Shown here piece after piece: positions 43,487 through 52,975 of a stretch of 64,000 bases of DNA. The stretch lies in NCBI GenBank assembly GCA_965601455.1, contig OZ271831.1, forward strand, positions 4,464,001-4,528,000. The letters run 5' to 3'. The DNA is from JANQEU01 sp965601455. GTDB taxonomy: Bacteria; Bacteroidota; Bacteroidia; Cytophagales; Cyclobacteriaceae. Under the pieces are notes generated by a model that worked only from the letters and a program-made list of their open reading frames with translations, searched no databases and was not told the origin of the DNA. The position numbers and the translations under genes were made by a program. Positions within the stretch are counted from its first letter, which is position 1; each line of letters opens with the position of its first letter.

Positions 43487-44981
43487 ATGAAGTATCTATC
43501 TCTACTACTTATACTATTTTCAGGCATTTGCCATGCACAGATTCCTACATCCATTTTTGATGAGCATATTAACGAAAATGGCATTACCATTCTTAACGAC
43601 TTCTCCAAACTACTATCCATCCCTAATGTTGCTGTTGATCTCCCTAACATCAACCGAAATGCGGATTATATCAAAAGTGAATTAGAGAAGCGTGGAGTGA
43701 AAGCCAAGCTACTTAGAATGGTAGGAACACCACCCATAGTGTACGGCTACCTGGAAGGGGAGAATACTGACAGAACATTAGCCTTATATGTCCACTATGA
43801 TGGACAGCCAGTAGATAAAAGTAATTGGGCTACCGACCCCTGGTCCCCCACATTCAAGGACCGAAATGGGAAAACAGTAGAAATGCCCCAGTCCAATTCA
43901 GAAATTGATCCGGAATCCAGACTGTTTGCTCGATCTGCTGGAGACGACAAAGGACCGATTATCGGTATTCTGACAGCACTTGATGCCATGAAAGACAATA
44001 ATATTAAACCTACTTCAAACCTGGTTTTCTTCTTCGAAGGACAAGAGGAAGCGGGTTCACGCCAACTTAGAAGATATCTGGAAGATAACAGAGACCTGGT
44101 GGACCAGATAGATCTATGGATGTTTTGTGATGGTCCGGTACACCAATCAAGAAAACCACAGTTGGTTTTTGGAGTTCGAGGTACAACGGGAATCGAAATC
44201 ACCGTGTATGGTCCAAAACGGTCTTTTACATTCTGGACATTATGGGAACTGGGCACCTGTACCGGGACAGATGATCTCCTCACTTGTCGCCAGTATGAAA
44301 GACGAAGATGGGAATGTGGTAATAGAAGGTTTCTATGACGATGTTATCCCTCCAAGCATTGCTGAATTAGAGGCGCTGGCAAGTATGCCTGACATTGATG
44401 AGTCGCTCCGAAAGGAGTTGGCTTTAGGAGATACGGAAGGATCAGAAAAATTATATGAAAGACTACTTTATCCTTCCCTAACTGTTAGGGGGATTAGTAG
44501 CGGTAATGTCGGAGAACTTACGAGAAACGTAATCCCCGCAACAGCGACCGCTTCGCTTGGAATTAGGCTTGTCCCAGGGTGTGAACCAGAAAAAATGAAA
44601 GATCTGGTAGAAAGGCATTTGGAAAAACAAGGGTATTTTATTGTTAGAGAAGATCCCGATGATGAAACGAGAATGAAATACCCGAAGGTTGCAAAAGTCT
44701 CTCGAGGAGGAGGTTATCCTGCAGCAAAAACCTCAATGTCTAATCCATTTGCCATTCAGGTGATTGAAAGGACTAAAGAGGTAGCAGGTGAGGACCTTGT
44801 TCTTTTACCCACCTTGGGTGGATCACTCCCCTTATACTTGTTTACTGATGTTCTACAGAAGCCCGCAATTATTGTTCCTATAGCGAATCATGACAATAAT
44901 CAACACGCAGCAAATGAAAATATCCGAATTGCCAACCTCTGGTATGGTATCCGTTTGATGGGAGCAATTATGACCATGTAA
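43487..44981 (+). pseudogene. Secreted M20-family metallopeptidase, interrupted by a one-base frameshift
   Basis: The gene would encode a zinc dipeptidase/carboxypeptidase of about 497 residues. It starts with a signal peptide (LLLILFSGICHAQ) and has the metal ligands LYVHYDGQP (His, Asp), SAGDDKGP, FFEGQEEAGS and MFCDGP, then in another frame the lid motif LHSGHYGNWAP and the late ligand HDNNQHAANENI. The first frame (43487-44338) reads correctly up to GPKRS and then becomes nonsense; removing one T from the run TTTT at 44224-44227 restores the continuous protein in the second frame to 44981. Both halves are otherwise intact, so the change is recent or an assembly error. The stop lies 2 bases from the convergent amidase stop. 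Confidence 0.85.
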
Positions 44982-44983
44982 GC

Positions 44984-46402
44984 CTACTGCACAATAACTT
45001 TTCTTGTGAAAGTCCCTTGGGTACTAATAATTTCAATAAGGTATAAACCTTTAGGCAAAAGCTCACTTTCTGAAATTGGATAGTCTAGTTCCCTAATGAC
45101 TGTACCAGTAAGGTTGAATACCTTCAATTTTCGAATCTCCTGGTTGAAATCAATATTCATTTTATCCAGAGAGCTTATTGGGTTTGGAAATATAATTGGC
45201 ACTACAGCTTCATTTGAAACCTGAATCAGATCCTCGTAAATTATAGTATCTGTTCTTGCCTGGGACTTGCCAATAAGAGTGACATCAAATACTCCCTCTT
45301 GATAGTATGACACAAATACATCATCAAGTGAGTAGCTAAGCAGCGGATTACCTCCCTGGAATATCCATGTGTAAGAGTCATAACCATTACTTTGATTGAA
45401 GAATCGCACTGTAGCACCTCTCCCGATTGAAACTTCCTCAACCTCCAAAGCTAGACTTGTACCTTCAAAACATTGAGTGATTAATCCATGGGCATTCTGC
45501 CGGATATCAGCAAGTAAGTCGTAAACGTTTTGACCTGGACATAATGTAGCACATCCATCACTATGACCACTAATGGTATTTAGCTCTCCCAGTGGATGTA
45601 AACTTGTTCCAAGTGGATCTAATCCCAACTCATAAATGCTATTGGCTAATAGTGTCTGTAAGCTTGACAACGCTAAGGTTGAGGGGTTGGCAGTCTCATA
45701 GTTGCCAAGCATACAAATGCCACTTGTACCTGAATTACGTCCACAAAAATGTGCTCCCTGAACCCGGAGCTGATCTCCACCGGCCGGATCTCTTCCAAGA
45801 AAGATCGTACCATCCTGGGCTATAAGATAGTTATATCCTATATCAGACCAACCGTTCACTTCTGTATGAAACAGATATATATCTCTCACTACCTGCGTAT
45901 AATTTGTGTTCGTATTTGATCCAGCTGAATGATGGATTATGGTATGCTTTACGTCTGTGAAAAGTCTGCTGTATCTAGGAGGTGCCAGACCAGACCTCCA
46001 ATCAGCTTGATCCACCACGTCAATTGCTTCGCAAGTGCCCTCGAGTGTTCGGAGCTTCCGGCGCATCGCCTGATGGTCCGTGGACCCACTATTAATTAAA
46101 AATAATTGGTACTCTCTATTTGCTGATAAAACTTGTACGTTCCGTGAAACACCCGGAAGAGACAAGAAGTACGTGAAATCCCCGCTATCTGCATCTCTTG
46201 GTATTTGAAGAGTATCTTGACCTAAAATTGCATAGAAAAGGCCTTCTTTCTTTGATTTGACTACAACGGCCGTCACCTCATTTTGACTTGGAGAGGAAAA
46301 TCTATTCCCCGCAACTGAAAACTCCATTACAGGTTTAACTATGTCCTGACCTTGGAGTGAATAGGCTAAAAAAGAAATGAATAACAGTAACCCTCTAGAC
46401 AC
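44984..46402 (-). CDS. Secreted PGRP/N-acetylmuramoyl-L-alanine amidase with T9SS sorting domain
   Basis: Cuts the amide between MurNAc and the peptide, on the cell surface or outside the cell. A 472-residue precursor: signal peptide (LLLFISFLAYSLQGQ), N-terminal region, PGRP/amidase_2 domain (about 130-300) with zinc ligands in HTIIHHSAGSN and SGHSDGCATLCPG and the pocket segment GAHFCGRNSG, a PKD-like domain (about 320-395), then a C-terminal type IX secretion signal (PIIFPNPISS ... LPKGLYLIEI ... FTRKVIVQ). All key residues are present. It overlaps the cysteine desulfurase gene end by 8 bases, so it may be co-transcribed with it. The target is unknown: own wall turnover or other bacteria. 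Confidence 0.92.
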   Translation of the reverse strand: MSRGLLLFISFLAYSLQGQDIVKPVMEFSVAGNRFSSPSQNEVTAVVVKSKKEGLFYAILGQDTLQIPRDADSGDFTYFLSLPGVSRNVQVLSANREYQLFLINSGSTDHQAMRRKLRTLEGTCEAIDVVDQADWRSGLAPPRYSRLFTDVKHTIIHHSAGSNTNTNYTQVVRDIYLFHTEVNGWSDIGYNYLIAQDGTIFLGRDPAGGDQLRVQGAHFCGRNSGTSGICMLGNYETANPSTLALSSLQTLLANSIYELGLDPLGTSLHPLGELNTISGHSDGCATLCPGQNVYDLLADIRQNAHGLITQCFEGTSLALEVEEVSIGRGATVRFFNQSNGYDSYTWIFQGGNPLLSYSLDDVFVSYYQEGVFDVTLIGKSQARTDTIIYEDLIQVSNEAVVPIIFPNPISSLDKMNIDFNQEIRKLKVFNLTGTVIRELDYPISESELLPKGLYLIEIISTQGTFTRKVIVQ

Positions 46403-47534
46403 CGACAGTTAAAAAGGCTTTCAGTTTTTCTATCACGTAGTCCACCTCGTCTTTAGTATTATATCTACCAAAAGAGAAACGTACCGACGCTCTATCCGGT
46501 GACGCATTTATTGCCGATAATACATGAGATCCAACATTAGATCCACTTGAACAAGCGCTACCTCCAGAGGCTGATATACCTTCAATATCAAGATTAAATA
46601 ACAACATCTCATTGCTGTCGGTTGGTGGCAGACATGCATTAAGAACGGTGTAAAGACTTCGATCAATATCCCCTGATTCACCATTGAATTCTACCTCTGG
46701 AATGTCTTGTCGTAGCCTATCTATCATGTGCGTTTTGACTGATTCAATATGTGTTCGATGGTTGTCCATATTATTATATGCCAACTCCAGTGCCTTAGCC
46801 AAACCTACGATACCGTAAACATTTTCCGTCCCACCGCGCATATTTCTCTCCTGCGCACCTCCAGTGATATAAGGATGTATCTTATTTCGATGATTTACAT
46901 ACAGGAAACCTATTCCCTTTGGACCATTGAATTTATGCGCTGAGCCCACAATAAAGTCTACTGGCAATTTCTGAAGGTCATGTGAGTAATGACCCATCGT
47001 CTGAACCGTGTCGGAATGAAAATAAGCCTCGTATTCTCGACACAAATCCCCCACTTTATCTAAGTCAAGCACGTTACCAATCTCATTGTTTGCATGCATT
47101 AGGCTGACCATAGTCTTTTGACTGGCTTTCAAAAGAGTCTCTAGATGATCGAGGTCAACATTACCCTTGCTATCAAGGTCAACGAAGTCAATATGGATAC
47201 CCCGATGTTCTTCTAACCATTCACAGGTATGTAATACTGCATGATGTTCGACTTTTGAAGTTATAATACGCTTGATTCCTAATGTGCCCACGCTGCATCT
47301 CAATGCCGTATTATCAGCTTCCGTACCTCCTGAAGTAAAAAAGATCTCCGATGGGGACGTATTTAATAAATCAGCTACCTTTTTTCTTGACCTTTCCAAC
47401 CTGGAACGTACCTCGCGTCCATGAAAATGAATGGATGACGGGTTTCCGAAGTGTTCAGTGAAAAGTGGTTTCATTTCCTCGAACACTGCCGGATCTAGCG
47501 GGGTTGTAGCCGCATTGTCAAAGAAAACTTTCAT
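46395..47534 (-). CDS. Cysteine desulfurase (NifS/IscS family)
   Basis: Takes sulfur from cysteine for Fe-S clusters or tRNA thiolation. The 379-residue PLP enzyme begins MKVFFDNAATTPLDP, has ITSKVEHHAVLHTCEWL, the PLP lysine in VGSAHKFNGPKGIG, and the persulfide cysteine in GGSACSSGSN. Whether it acts as IscS, NifS or a tRNA-specific enzyme is not clear; no scaffold gene is nearby. It follows glmM after 10 bases and overlaps the amidase start by 8. Confidence 0.93.
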   Translation of the reverse strand: MKVFFDNAATTPLDPAVFEEMKPLFTEHFGNPSSIHFHGREVRSRLERSRKKVADLLNTSPSEIFFTSGGTEADNTALRCSVGTLGIKRIITSKVEHHAVLHTCEWLEEHRGIHIDFVDLDSKGNVDLDHLETLLKASQKTMVSLMHANNEIGNVLDLDKVGDLCREYEAYFHSDTVQTMGHYSHDLQKLPVDFIVGSAHKFNGPKGIGFLYVNHRNKIHPYITGGAQERNMRGGTENVYGIVGLAKALELAYNNMDNHRTHIESVKTHMIDRLRQDIPEVEFNGESGDIDRSLYTVLNACLPPTDSNEMLLFNLDIEGISASGGSACSSGSNVGSHVLSAINASPDRASVRFSFGRYNTKDEVDYVIEKLKAFLTVGV

Positions 47535-47544
47535 AGGTTAAGAG

Positions 47545-48927
47545 TTAGGTAGAGATAATTTCCTTTATGTCAGAAATCAGCTTGGCTGCAAGGTGTTCAG
47601 CCGTTGCCAAACTTTCAGACTCCGCAAAAATACGAATAATTGGTTCTGTATTTGATTTTCGTAAATGAACCCACTCCGAATCAAACTCAATCTTAACCCC
47701 ATCTTCCTGGTTAACAGGATTCCTGGAATACTTCTCCACCAATTTCTGAAGAATATCATCAACATTTATTTCCGGAGTCAATTCTATTTTGTTCTTGGAT
47801 ATGTAGTAGCCAGGATAGGTGGATCTGAGTCTGGAAGCACTTTTCTCTGACGTCGCCAGGTGAGAAAGAAAAAGGGCCACACCTACCAATGCATCTCGTC
47901 CGAAATGCAATTCCGGCAGTATTACACCACCATTGCCTTCTCCACCAACAACTGCATTTATTTCTTTCATCTTCTTTACCACATGCACCTCTCCAACCGG
48001 GGAAGGGAAATACTTTCCGTTATGCTTCTCCGTAATATCTCTTAAAGCCCTGGTTGAGGACAGGTTCGATACCGTATTTCCAGATTTTTTGCCCAGAACA
48101 TAATCGGCAACGGCAACAAGTGTGTATTCCTCACCAAACATTTCTCCATTTTCACATACTAATGCCAATCGATCAACATCGGGATCTACAACAATTCCAA
48201 GATCGTAGTCATGATCTTCAATCTCACTTGCGATTTGGGTGAGATTTTCTGGTAATGGCTCCGGATTATGAGGAAAAACTCCATTCGGTTCGCAATATAA
48301 TTCCGTTACCTCAACCCCTAATTTCTTTAGCAGCATAGGGATTGCAATACCTCCAGTGCTATTAACCGCATCTACAATCACCTTAAATTTCCGATCCTTT
48401 ATTGCCTCTGTATCCACCAACGGCAGCTCAAGAATTTGGTCAATGTGCCATTGAATATATGTGTCATCCGTGCTGTAGGATCCCATTTTTCTGGGCTCGA
48501 CAAAAGTTGCCATACCCTCATCCGCTATTTGAAGTACTTTCTTTCCATCATCAGCACTGATGAATTCTCCTTTTTCATTTAACAACTTTAGTGCATTCCA
48601 TCCTGCAGGATTATGGCTGGCTGTAATGATAATCCCTCCTGCGGCCTGCTCATTCACTACTGCCATTTCCACTGTTGGGGTAGTGGATAAGCCCAGGTCC
48701 ACAACATCAAATCCCTGCATCATAAGTGTATGTGAGACTAATTGTGCTATTGAGCTGCCAGAAGGCCTGGCATCACGGCCAATAACAACTTTGCGATGCT
48801 TCTCAGAAGTTTTTAGAAATTCACCGAATCCCGAGGAAAAATTAACAACGTCTACTGGAGAAAGCGTTTCTCCCACTTTCCCCCCAAGGGTTCCACGAAT
48901 ACCTGCTATTGATTTAATAAGTGCCAA
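47545..48927 (-). CDS. glmM: Phosphoglucosamine mutase
   Basis: Interconverts glucosamine 6- and 1-phosphate for peptidoglycan precursor synthesis. The 460-residue product has GRDARPSGSSIAQL, the phosphoserine loop IITASHNPAGWNALK, the metal loop VVDPDVDRLALVCENG, GEGNGGVILPELHFGRDA and the phosphate-binding LRKSNTEPIIRI. It matches the Bacteroidota enzyme annotated as GlmM; a related phosphomannomutase/phosphoglucomutase role is possible. The start is TTG 48927 (no better ATG); a TATATTTG box sits 22 bases upstream. Confidence 0.88.
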   Translation of the reverse strand: MALIKSIAGIRGTLGGKVGETLSPVDVVNFSSGFGEFLKTSEKHRKVVIGRDARPSGSSIAQLVSHTLMMQGFDVVDLGLSTTPTVEMAVVNEQAAGGIIITASHNPAGWNALKLLNEKGEFISADDGKKVLQIADEGMATFVEPRKMGSYSTDDTYIQWHIDQILELPLVDTEAIKDRKFKVIVDAVNSTGGIAIPMLLKKLGVEVTELYCEPNGVFPHNPEPLPENLTQIASEIEDHDYDLGIVVDPDVDRLALVCENGEMFGEEYTLVAVADYVLGKKSGNTVSNLSSTRALRDITEKHNGKYFPSPVGEVHVVKKMKEINAVVGGEGNGGVILPELHFGRDALVGVALFLSHLATSEKSASRLRSTYPGYYISKNKIELTPEINVDDILQKLVEKYSRNPVNQEDGVKIEFDSEWVHLRKSNTEPIIRIFAESESLATAEHLAAKLISDIKEIIST

Positions 48928-48948
48928 ATCAGTATCTATTTAAGGCCG

Positions 48949-48956
48949 CAAATATA
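48949..48956 (-). promoter_or_regulatory. -7 element of the glmM operon
   Basis: Minus-strand TATATTTG fits TAnnTTTG exactly; the -33 region at 48976-48979 reads TTCA. Confidence 0.4.
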
Positions 48957-49057
48957 GAGCTATTCTTAACTGTAATGAATAAAACCCATATCCTGCACTT
49001 AACAATAATTGACATTAATTACTCTGATAAAAAATTACCATTATCTAATTTCAAGTG

Positions 49058-49822
49058 ATGAAATTGCTGTTAATTCTACTAGTTGGAATTTTTATCAGTT
49101 TTGATGGCAACTCCCAACAAATGAAGGAGGGAGAAATCATTGATGAGGATAGTGGTGAGCCAATTCCACAAGTCCATATTCAAAATATTTCTCAAGGACA
49201 ATATACTGTTTCATCATTTGCAGGAACCTTTCAATTGCCTATGAATCTTGGTGATAGTCTATGGGTTAGTTGCGTGGGTTATAAGAGTAGTGGCTTTATT
49301 GTTGACCACTCTTGGGATCAATCTTCAAACATTGTCATATATCTTGTAGCTGATACAGTGCTGCTCGATGCGGTAACTATCAGTCGGATTCCCACCGAAT
49401 ATGAGTTCAAAGAACGTATCAAGGATTATCAACCTGTTGACAGTAGCATAATCTTCCGAGGAATGAAACCTGTTGCCAATTATGATGATAAGCTCTTGCA
49501 AAATGATCATGTTAAAACCATTGGTTTTGCCTTAAAACATCCCTTGGGATTTGCTTATCATAATTTAAGTCGACAGCGGAAAGAAGTGCGAAAGGCTTAC
49601 GAATTGGAAAGACATCAGACCAGGTATTACAAAAACCTGGAGAAGTATAATAGAGATTTTGTGCATGAGTTAACTAACCTAGAAGGAGATGAATTGACGA
49701 ACTTCATGCTGTTCTGTGATTTCAGCCAGGAATGGCTGGCACAAAAAACTCAATTTCAAATTGCCGAAATTATCAAACTAAAATTGGAGGATTACCTTGC
49801 TGTTGAAAATCAAAAGAGATGA
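49058..49822 (+). CDS. Secreted protein with carboxypeptidase-regulatory-like domain
   Basis: A 254-residue protein starting at ATG 49058 (GTG 49055 precedes it). Signal peptide (LLLILLVGIFISFDGNSQ) then a CarboxypepD_reg-like beta-sandwich of the type found at the N-terminus of TonB receptors (GEIIDEDSGEPIPQVHIQNISQG...DSLWVSCVGYKS), followed by a helical charged region (RQRKEVRKAYELERHQ). There is no barrel. Single-domain proteins like this are common and uncharacterised in Bacteroidota; it may be a periplasmic partner in surface assembly. Confidence 0.8.
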   Translation: MKLLLILLVGIFISFDGNSQQMKEGEIIDEDSGEPIPQVHIQNISQGQYTVSSFAGTFQLPMNLGDSLWVSCVGYKSSGFIVDHSWDQSSNIVIYLVADTVLLDAVTISRIPTEYEFKERIKDYQPVDSSIIFRGMKPVANYDDKLLQNDHVKTIGFALKHPLGFAYHNLSRQRKEVRKAYELERHQTRYYKNLEKYNRDFVHELTNLEGDELTNFMLFCDFSQEWLAQKTQFQIAEIIKLKLEDYLAVENQKR

Positions 49823-49881
49823 TTGCTGCTCTTTTATGATGTGATCCTATTCTTTATTTTTAAGAAGTAATACAGATACTC

Positions 49882-50268
49882 ATGGAATTCCAGTTAGAAA
49901 CATTTATTCAAGTTCCCCCGGAAAGAATTTACAAGGCGTGGTTAGATTCAGATCAGCATTCTGATATGACAGGTGGAGAAGCTTTAATAACAGATGACCC
50001 AGATGATAAATTTACGGCATGGAATGGTTATATCTGGGGGGAAAACCTCGAACTACAGCCGCATTCCTACATCAAACAGAGTTGGCGAACTACAGATTTC
50101 GATGAAGATCAGGACTACTCAACGATTGAAGTGTTTTTCGAAGCGGAAGGAGACGGCACAAAAATCACATTAAAGCATACCGGACTTACATATAAGGATG
50201 ATCATTACAAAAAAGGCTGGTTCGATAATTATTTCATTCCCATGAAAAAGTATTTTGAAGAAAACTAG
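49882..50268 (+). CDS. AHSA1/SRPBCC-domain protein
   Basis: A 128-residue cytoplasmic START-like protein with the pattern VPPERIYKAWLDSDQHSDMTGG ... GDGTKITLKHTGL ... YFIPMKKYF. AHSA1 relatives bind hydrophobic ligands or stimulate Hsp90 ATPase in eukaryotes; the bacterial role is undetermined. Complete and normal in length. It is a single gene in a run of small plus-strand genes. Confidence 0.85.
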   Translation: MEFQLETFIQVPPERIYKAWLDSDQHSDMTGGEALITDDPDDKFTAWNGYIWGENLELQPHSYIKQSWRTTDFDEDQDYSTIEVFFEAEGDGTKITLKHTGLTYKDDHYKKGWFDNYFIPMKKYFEEN

Positions 50269-50312
50269 GCACGCTATTTGCAAACTGATTCTTTAACCAA
50301 ATCAGGACTTGC

Positions 50313-50756
50313 ATGAATCGTCTTTTATCACTCTTATTGATCACTCTCCTTAGTTGTTCCGACAACGAACCACTTTCTTCCGAATATAATTTCAGATACG
50401 GGCAATCTTGGGGATTTTGTGTGGGTTACTGTAATTCAGAATTATCTTTTTCAGACGGCGAAGCGATCATTATTCAGCAATCCAATAATGATAAGCGCGA
50501 CAAAAAACTCAAATTCAACTTTGCAAGTGAAGATTATAGGCAATTAGTTGAGTTGTTTGATCAACAGGAATTCGATCAACTTCCTACAATTATTGGTTGT
50601 CCCGACTGTGCCGATGGCGGAGCAGAGTTTTTGGAAGTGAAGAGCGATGGAGAATGGAGAAAAGTTACTTTCGAATATAATAACGCCCCGGAAAGTATTG
50701 CTACCCTGGTCTCTCATCTAAGAGAATTCCACAACAGCCGTGTAGAAGAATGGTAA
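50313..50756 (+). CDS. Uncharacterised lipoprotein with cysteine pairs
   Basis: A 147-residue predicted lipoprotein (LLSLLLITLLSC, lipobox cysteine). The mature part contains two cysteine pairs, FCVGYC and GCPDC, and a following DGG, which could bind a metal or form disulfides. The rest is a beta-rich, charged domain with no recognised family. It lies in the same direction as its neighbours without an evident functional link. Confidence 0.65.
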   Translation: MNRLLSLLLITLLSCSDNEPLSSEYNFRYGQSWGFCVGYCNSELSFSDGEAIIIQQSNNDKRDKKLKFNFASEDYRQLVELFDQQEFDQLPTIIGCPDCADGGAEFLEVKSDGEWRKVTFEYNNAPESIATLVSHLREFHNSRVEEW

Positions 50757-50812
50757 TTCCGTAACACCTATATTAGCGCGAAATTTCAAGAATGGAATAA
50801 TTTCCGTTATCC

Positions 50813-52021
50813 ATGAAAAATCGCAAGGCTGCTTTAGGATTCATATTTGTTACCGTTTTAATAGATGTAACCGGATTCGGGATTATAATCCCAGTCGTAC
50901 CTGGTTTGATCTCCGAATTAAGTGGTGGAACCATCAGCGACGCAGCAACATACGGCGGGTGGCTCATGTTTGTATACGCCCTAATGCAATTTATTTTCGC
51001 TCCTGTCCTGGGTGGTTTGAGTGATAAATATGGAAGAAGGCCCATCCTTCTTCTATCTCTTTTTGGACTAGCAATTGACTATACGATTACTGCTTTCGCT
51101 CCAACTCTTTTCTGGCTTTTTCTTGCAAGACTGATTGCCGGCATCGGAGGAGCTAGTTACACAACTGCAACGGCCTATGTAGCGGATGTTTCGACTCCTG
51201 ATCAAAGAGCAAATAACTTTGGAATGATCGGGGCGGCTTTTGGCCTGGGTTTTATTCTGGGTCCTGTAATCGGCGGCCTATTAGGTGAATTCGGCTCTCG
51301 TATTCCATTCTTTGCAGCCGCAATTCTCACTCTGTTGAACTGGTTGTATGGTTTTTTCATCGTTCCCGAGTCACTTTCGAAAGAGAATCGACGTGATTTT
51401 TCCTGGAGAAGAGCAAATCCGGTGGGTACTCTCCTGCAACTTCGAAATTACCCTATTATTACCGGACTGGCTTCTGTCCTCTTCCTTGTTTACATAGCGG
51501 CTCATGCCACTCAGAGTACATGGGCCTACTTCACCATTGAAAGGTACGATTGGTCGGAAGCAGAAGTTGGGTATTCCTTAGGGTTCGTTGGACTTATGAT
51601 AGCTATTGTTCAAGGAGTAATTATTGGTAAAGTGGTACCGAGAATTGGACAGATAAGGGCTGTATATGCCGGACTTATTTTTAATGCGCTTGGTTTACTT
51701 CTAATCGCTTTTGCTACTCAAGGTTGGATGATCTATGCAATAATGCTACCCTACGCCTTGGGCGGTTTGGCTGGGCCATCATTACAGGGTATAATGACCG
51801 GTCAGGTCAAATCTTCTGAGCAAGGTGAGTTGCAAGGTGGTTTAACTAGTATGACCAGTATCACTACGATAATTGGCCCACCAATTATGACTACTATTTT
51901 CGCTTACTACACTTCCTCGGATACGGAAGTGTATTTTCCGGGGGCTCCATTTATCTTAGGTGGGGTACTGGCTTTCCTGGCACTTGGTTTGGCTTATCGG
52001 TCGTTAGGGAATCTTTCTTGA
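50813..52021 (+). CDS. MFS transporter, TetA/DHA1-like
   Basis: Twelve-span major facilitator of the drug:H+ antiporter-1 type. Signatures: DVTGFGIIIPVVPGL in TM1, the loop 2-3 motif GGLSDKYGRRPILL, the motif C-like GAAFGLGFILGPVIGG in TM5. The length of 402 residues matches TetA-like proteins, but this family includes general metabolite exporters, so resistance should not be inferred from motifs alone. It overlaps the convergent DUF4249 gene by 28 bases. Confidence 0.9.
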   Translation: MKNRKAALGFIFVTVLIDVTGFGIIIPVVPGLISELSGGTISDAATYGGWLMFVYALMQFIFAPVLGGLSDKYGRRPILLLSLFGLAIDYTITAFAPTLFWLFLARLIAGIGGASYTTATAYVADVSTPDQRANNFGMIGAAFGLGFILGPVIGGLLGEFGSRIPFFAAAILTLLNWLYGFFIVPESLSKENRRDFSWRRANPVGTLLQLRNYPIITGLASVLFLVYIAAHATQSTWAYFTIERYDWSEAEVGYSLGFVGLMIAIVQGVIIGKVVPRIGQIRAVYAGLIFNALGLLLIAFATQGWMIYAIMLPYALGGLAGPSLQGIMTGQVKSSEQGELQGGLTSMTSITTIIGPPIMTTIFAYYTSSDTEVYFPGAPFILGGVLAFLALGLAYRSLGNLS

Positions 52022-52974
52022 TAGTCGAGATCGATCAATGTTGATTGGTAGCCAGCAAAAATGCCAAACCCGTTTTCAATGTTGGAAAAAATCTGAACAG
52101 GTTGAGAAAATGGGTCTCCGTCTACCCTACTCTGCAGTCCAACAGTCCTGTGATAATTATAGTAGGTTTCGGATGTGGTCCTGATCTCAATTTGAATCTG
52201 ATAATCAGGATCAAAGTCAACTCCTTGATGGACCATTTCACTGTAGGGTAAATATATCGAGAAGTTGATCTCATACTCCCTGCCCTCAAACAGGTCATCG
52301 GTAAATACTAACCGGTCGTCGCTATCTTCAAACAACAGGTCTTCCGATGATGGTTGTACAAAATAGGTAATTCTTTCACCTTGTGATAGGGAATCTTCCT
52401 CCCAAGTTGGTTGAACATAAGACATAATCAGTATTAGCTCATAGTAATCCGGTCCCTGGTTATCACTGAGTAGGACAGAAATATCCAGGGTCTCAGCACC
52501 CCATTCGTCGAGGACCTTTTCCGCCCCTAAAACTTCAAGAGTTGGTGTTTGGCTAGGAATCATTTCTGATGCAATCACAGGTCTATATCCAGGAGCTTCG
52601 ACTTCAACACGATAGTAAGCACCTACTTTTGGAAACGTTTCAAGGAAATACAGACTATTCCCGAGTCCAATGAAATTGAAGTCTACCCCTTCATTATCCG
52701 CCAAATTCCCGTTAATCGTGGTATTGACCAATCTTTCCATGACCCCGACTTCAATTTCATTTTCGTACAAGGTGATAGTGGCATCCTCCACCGGTACATT
52801 AATAACGTTATCAAGAATATATGAATCTTCAGAGACAGAAACTATAAAAGTGCTATCCGGACTGAAAATGCTATTGACGACTAACGAAGGCTCAAAATCA
52901 GGTCGGTCTATGTCAAGAACCAATTCACAGGAAATCAGTATAAAACAAGCCAATAAGTAGTGCAAATGCTTCAT
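51994..52974 (-). CDS. DUF4249-type outer-membrane lipoprotein
   Basis: A 326-residue lipoprotein. The frame extends to 53061 but ATG 52974 gives a signal (MKHLHYLLACFILISC) with the lipobox cysteine. The mature part follows the DUF4249 pattern (an early RPDFEPSLVVNSIFSPDSTF, then YYRVEVEAPGYRPV, late QIRTTSETYYNYHRTVGLQ and FGIFAGYQS). Such proteins pair with TonB receptors. Here it begins 1 base after the receptor stop, so the two are tightly coupled and should act as one uptake unit. The substrate is unknown. Confidence 0.88.
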   Translation of the reverse strand: MKHLHYLLACFILISCELVLDIDRPDFEPSLVVNSIFSPDSTFIVSVSEDSYILDNVINVPVEDATITLYENEIEVGVMERLVNTTINGNLADNEGVDFNFIGLGNSLYFLETFPKVGAYYRVEVEAPGYRPVIASEMIPSQTPTLEVLGAEKVLDEWGAETLDISVLLSDNQGPDYYELILIMSYVQPTWEEDSLSQGERITYFVQPSSEDLLFEDSDDRLVFTDDLFEGREYEINFSIYLPYSEMVHQGVDFDPDYQIQIEIRTTSETYYNYHRTVGLQSRVDGDPFSQPVQIFSNIENGFGIFAGYQSTLIDLDYQERFPNDR

Positions 52975-52975
52975 A

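Noticed and set aside
44220..44235. Programmed ribosomal frameshift in the M20 peptidase gene
   Set aside because: The change required is a one-base skip at TCT-T-TTA with no known shift signal, downstream structure or precedent in the family. A mutation or sequencing error is simpler.
50813..52021. Tetracycline resistance gene
   Set aside because: The sequence has TetA-like MFS motifs, but this family is dominated by general exporters, and no mobile or resistance context is present. It is annotated only as an MFS transporter.
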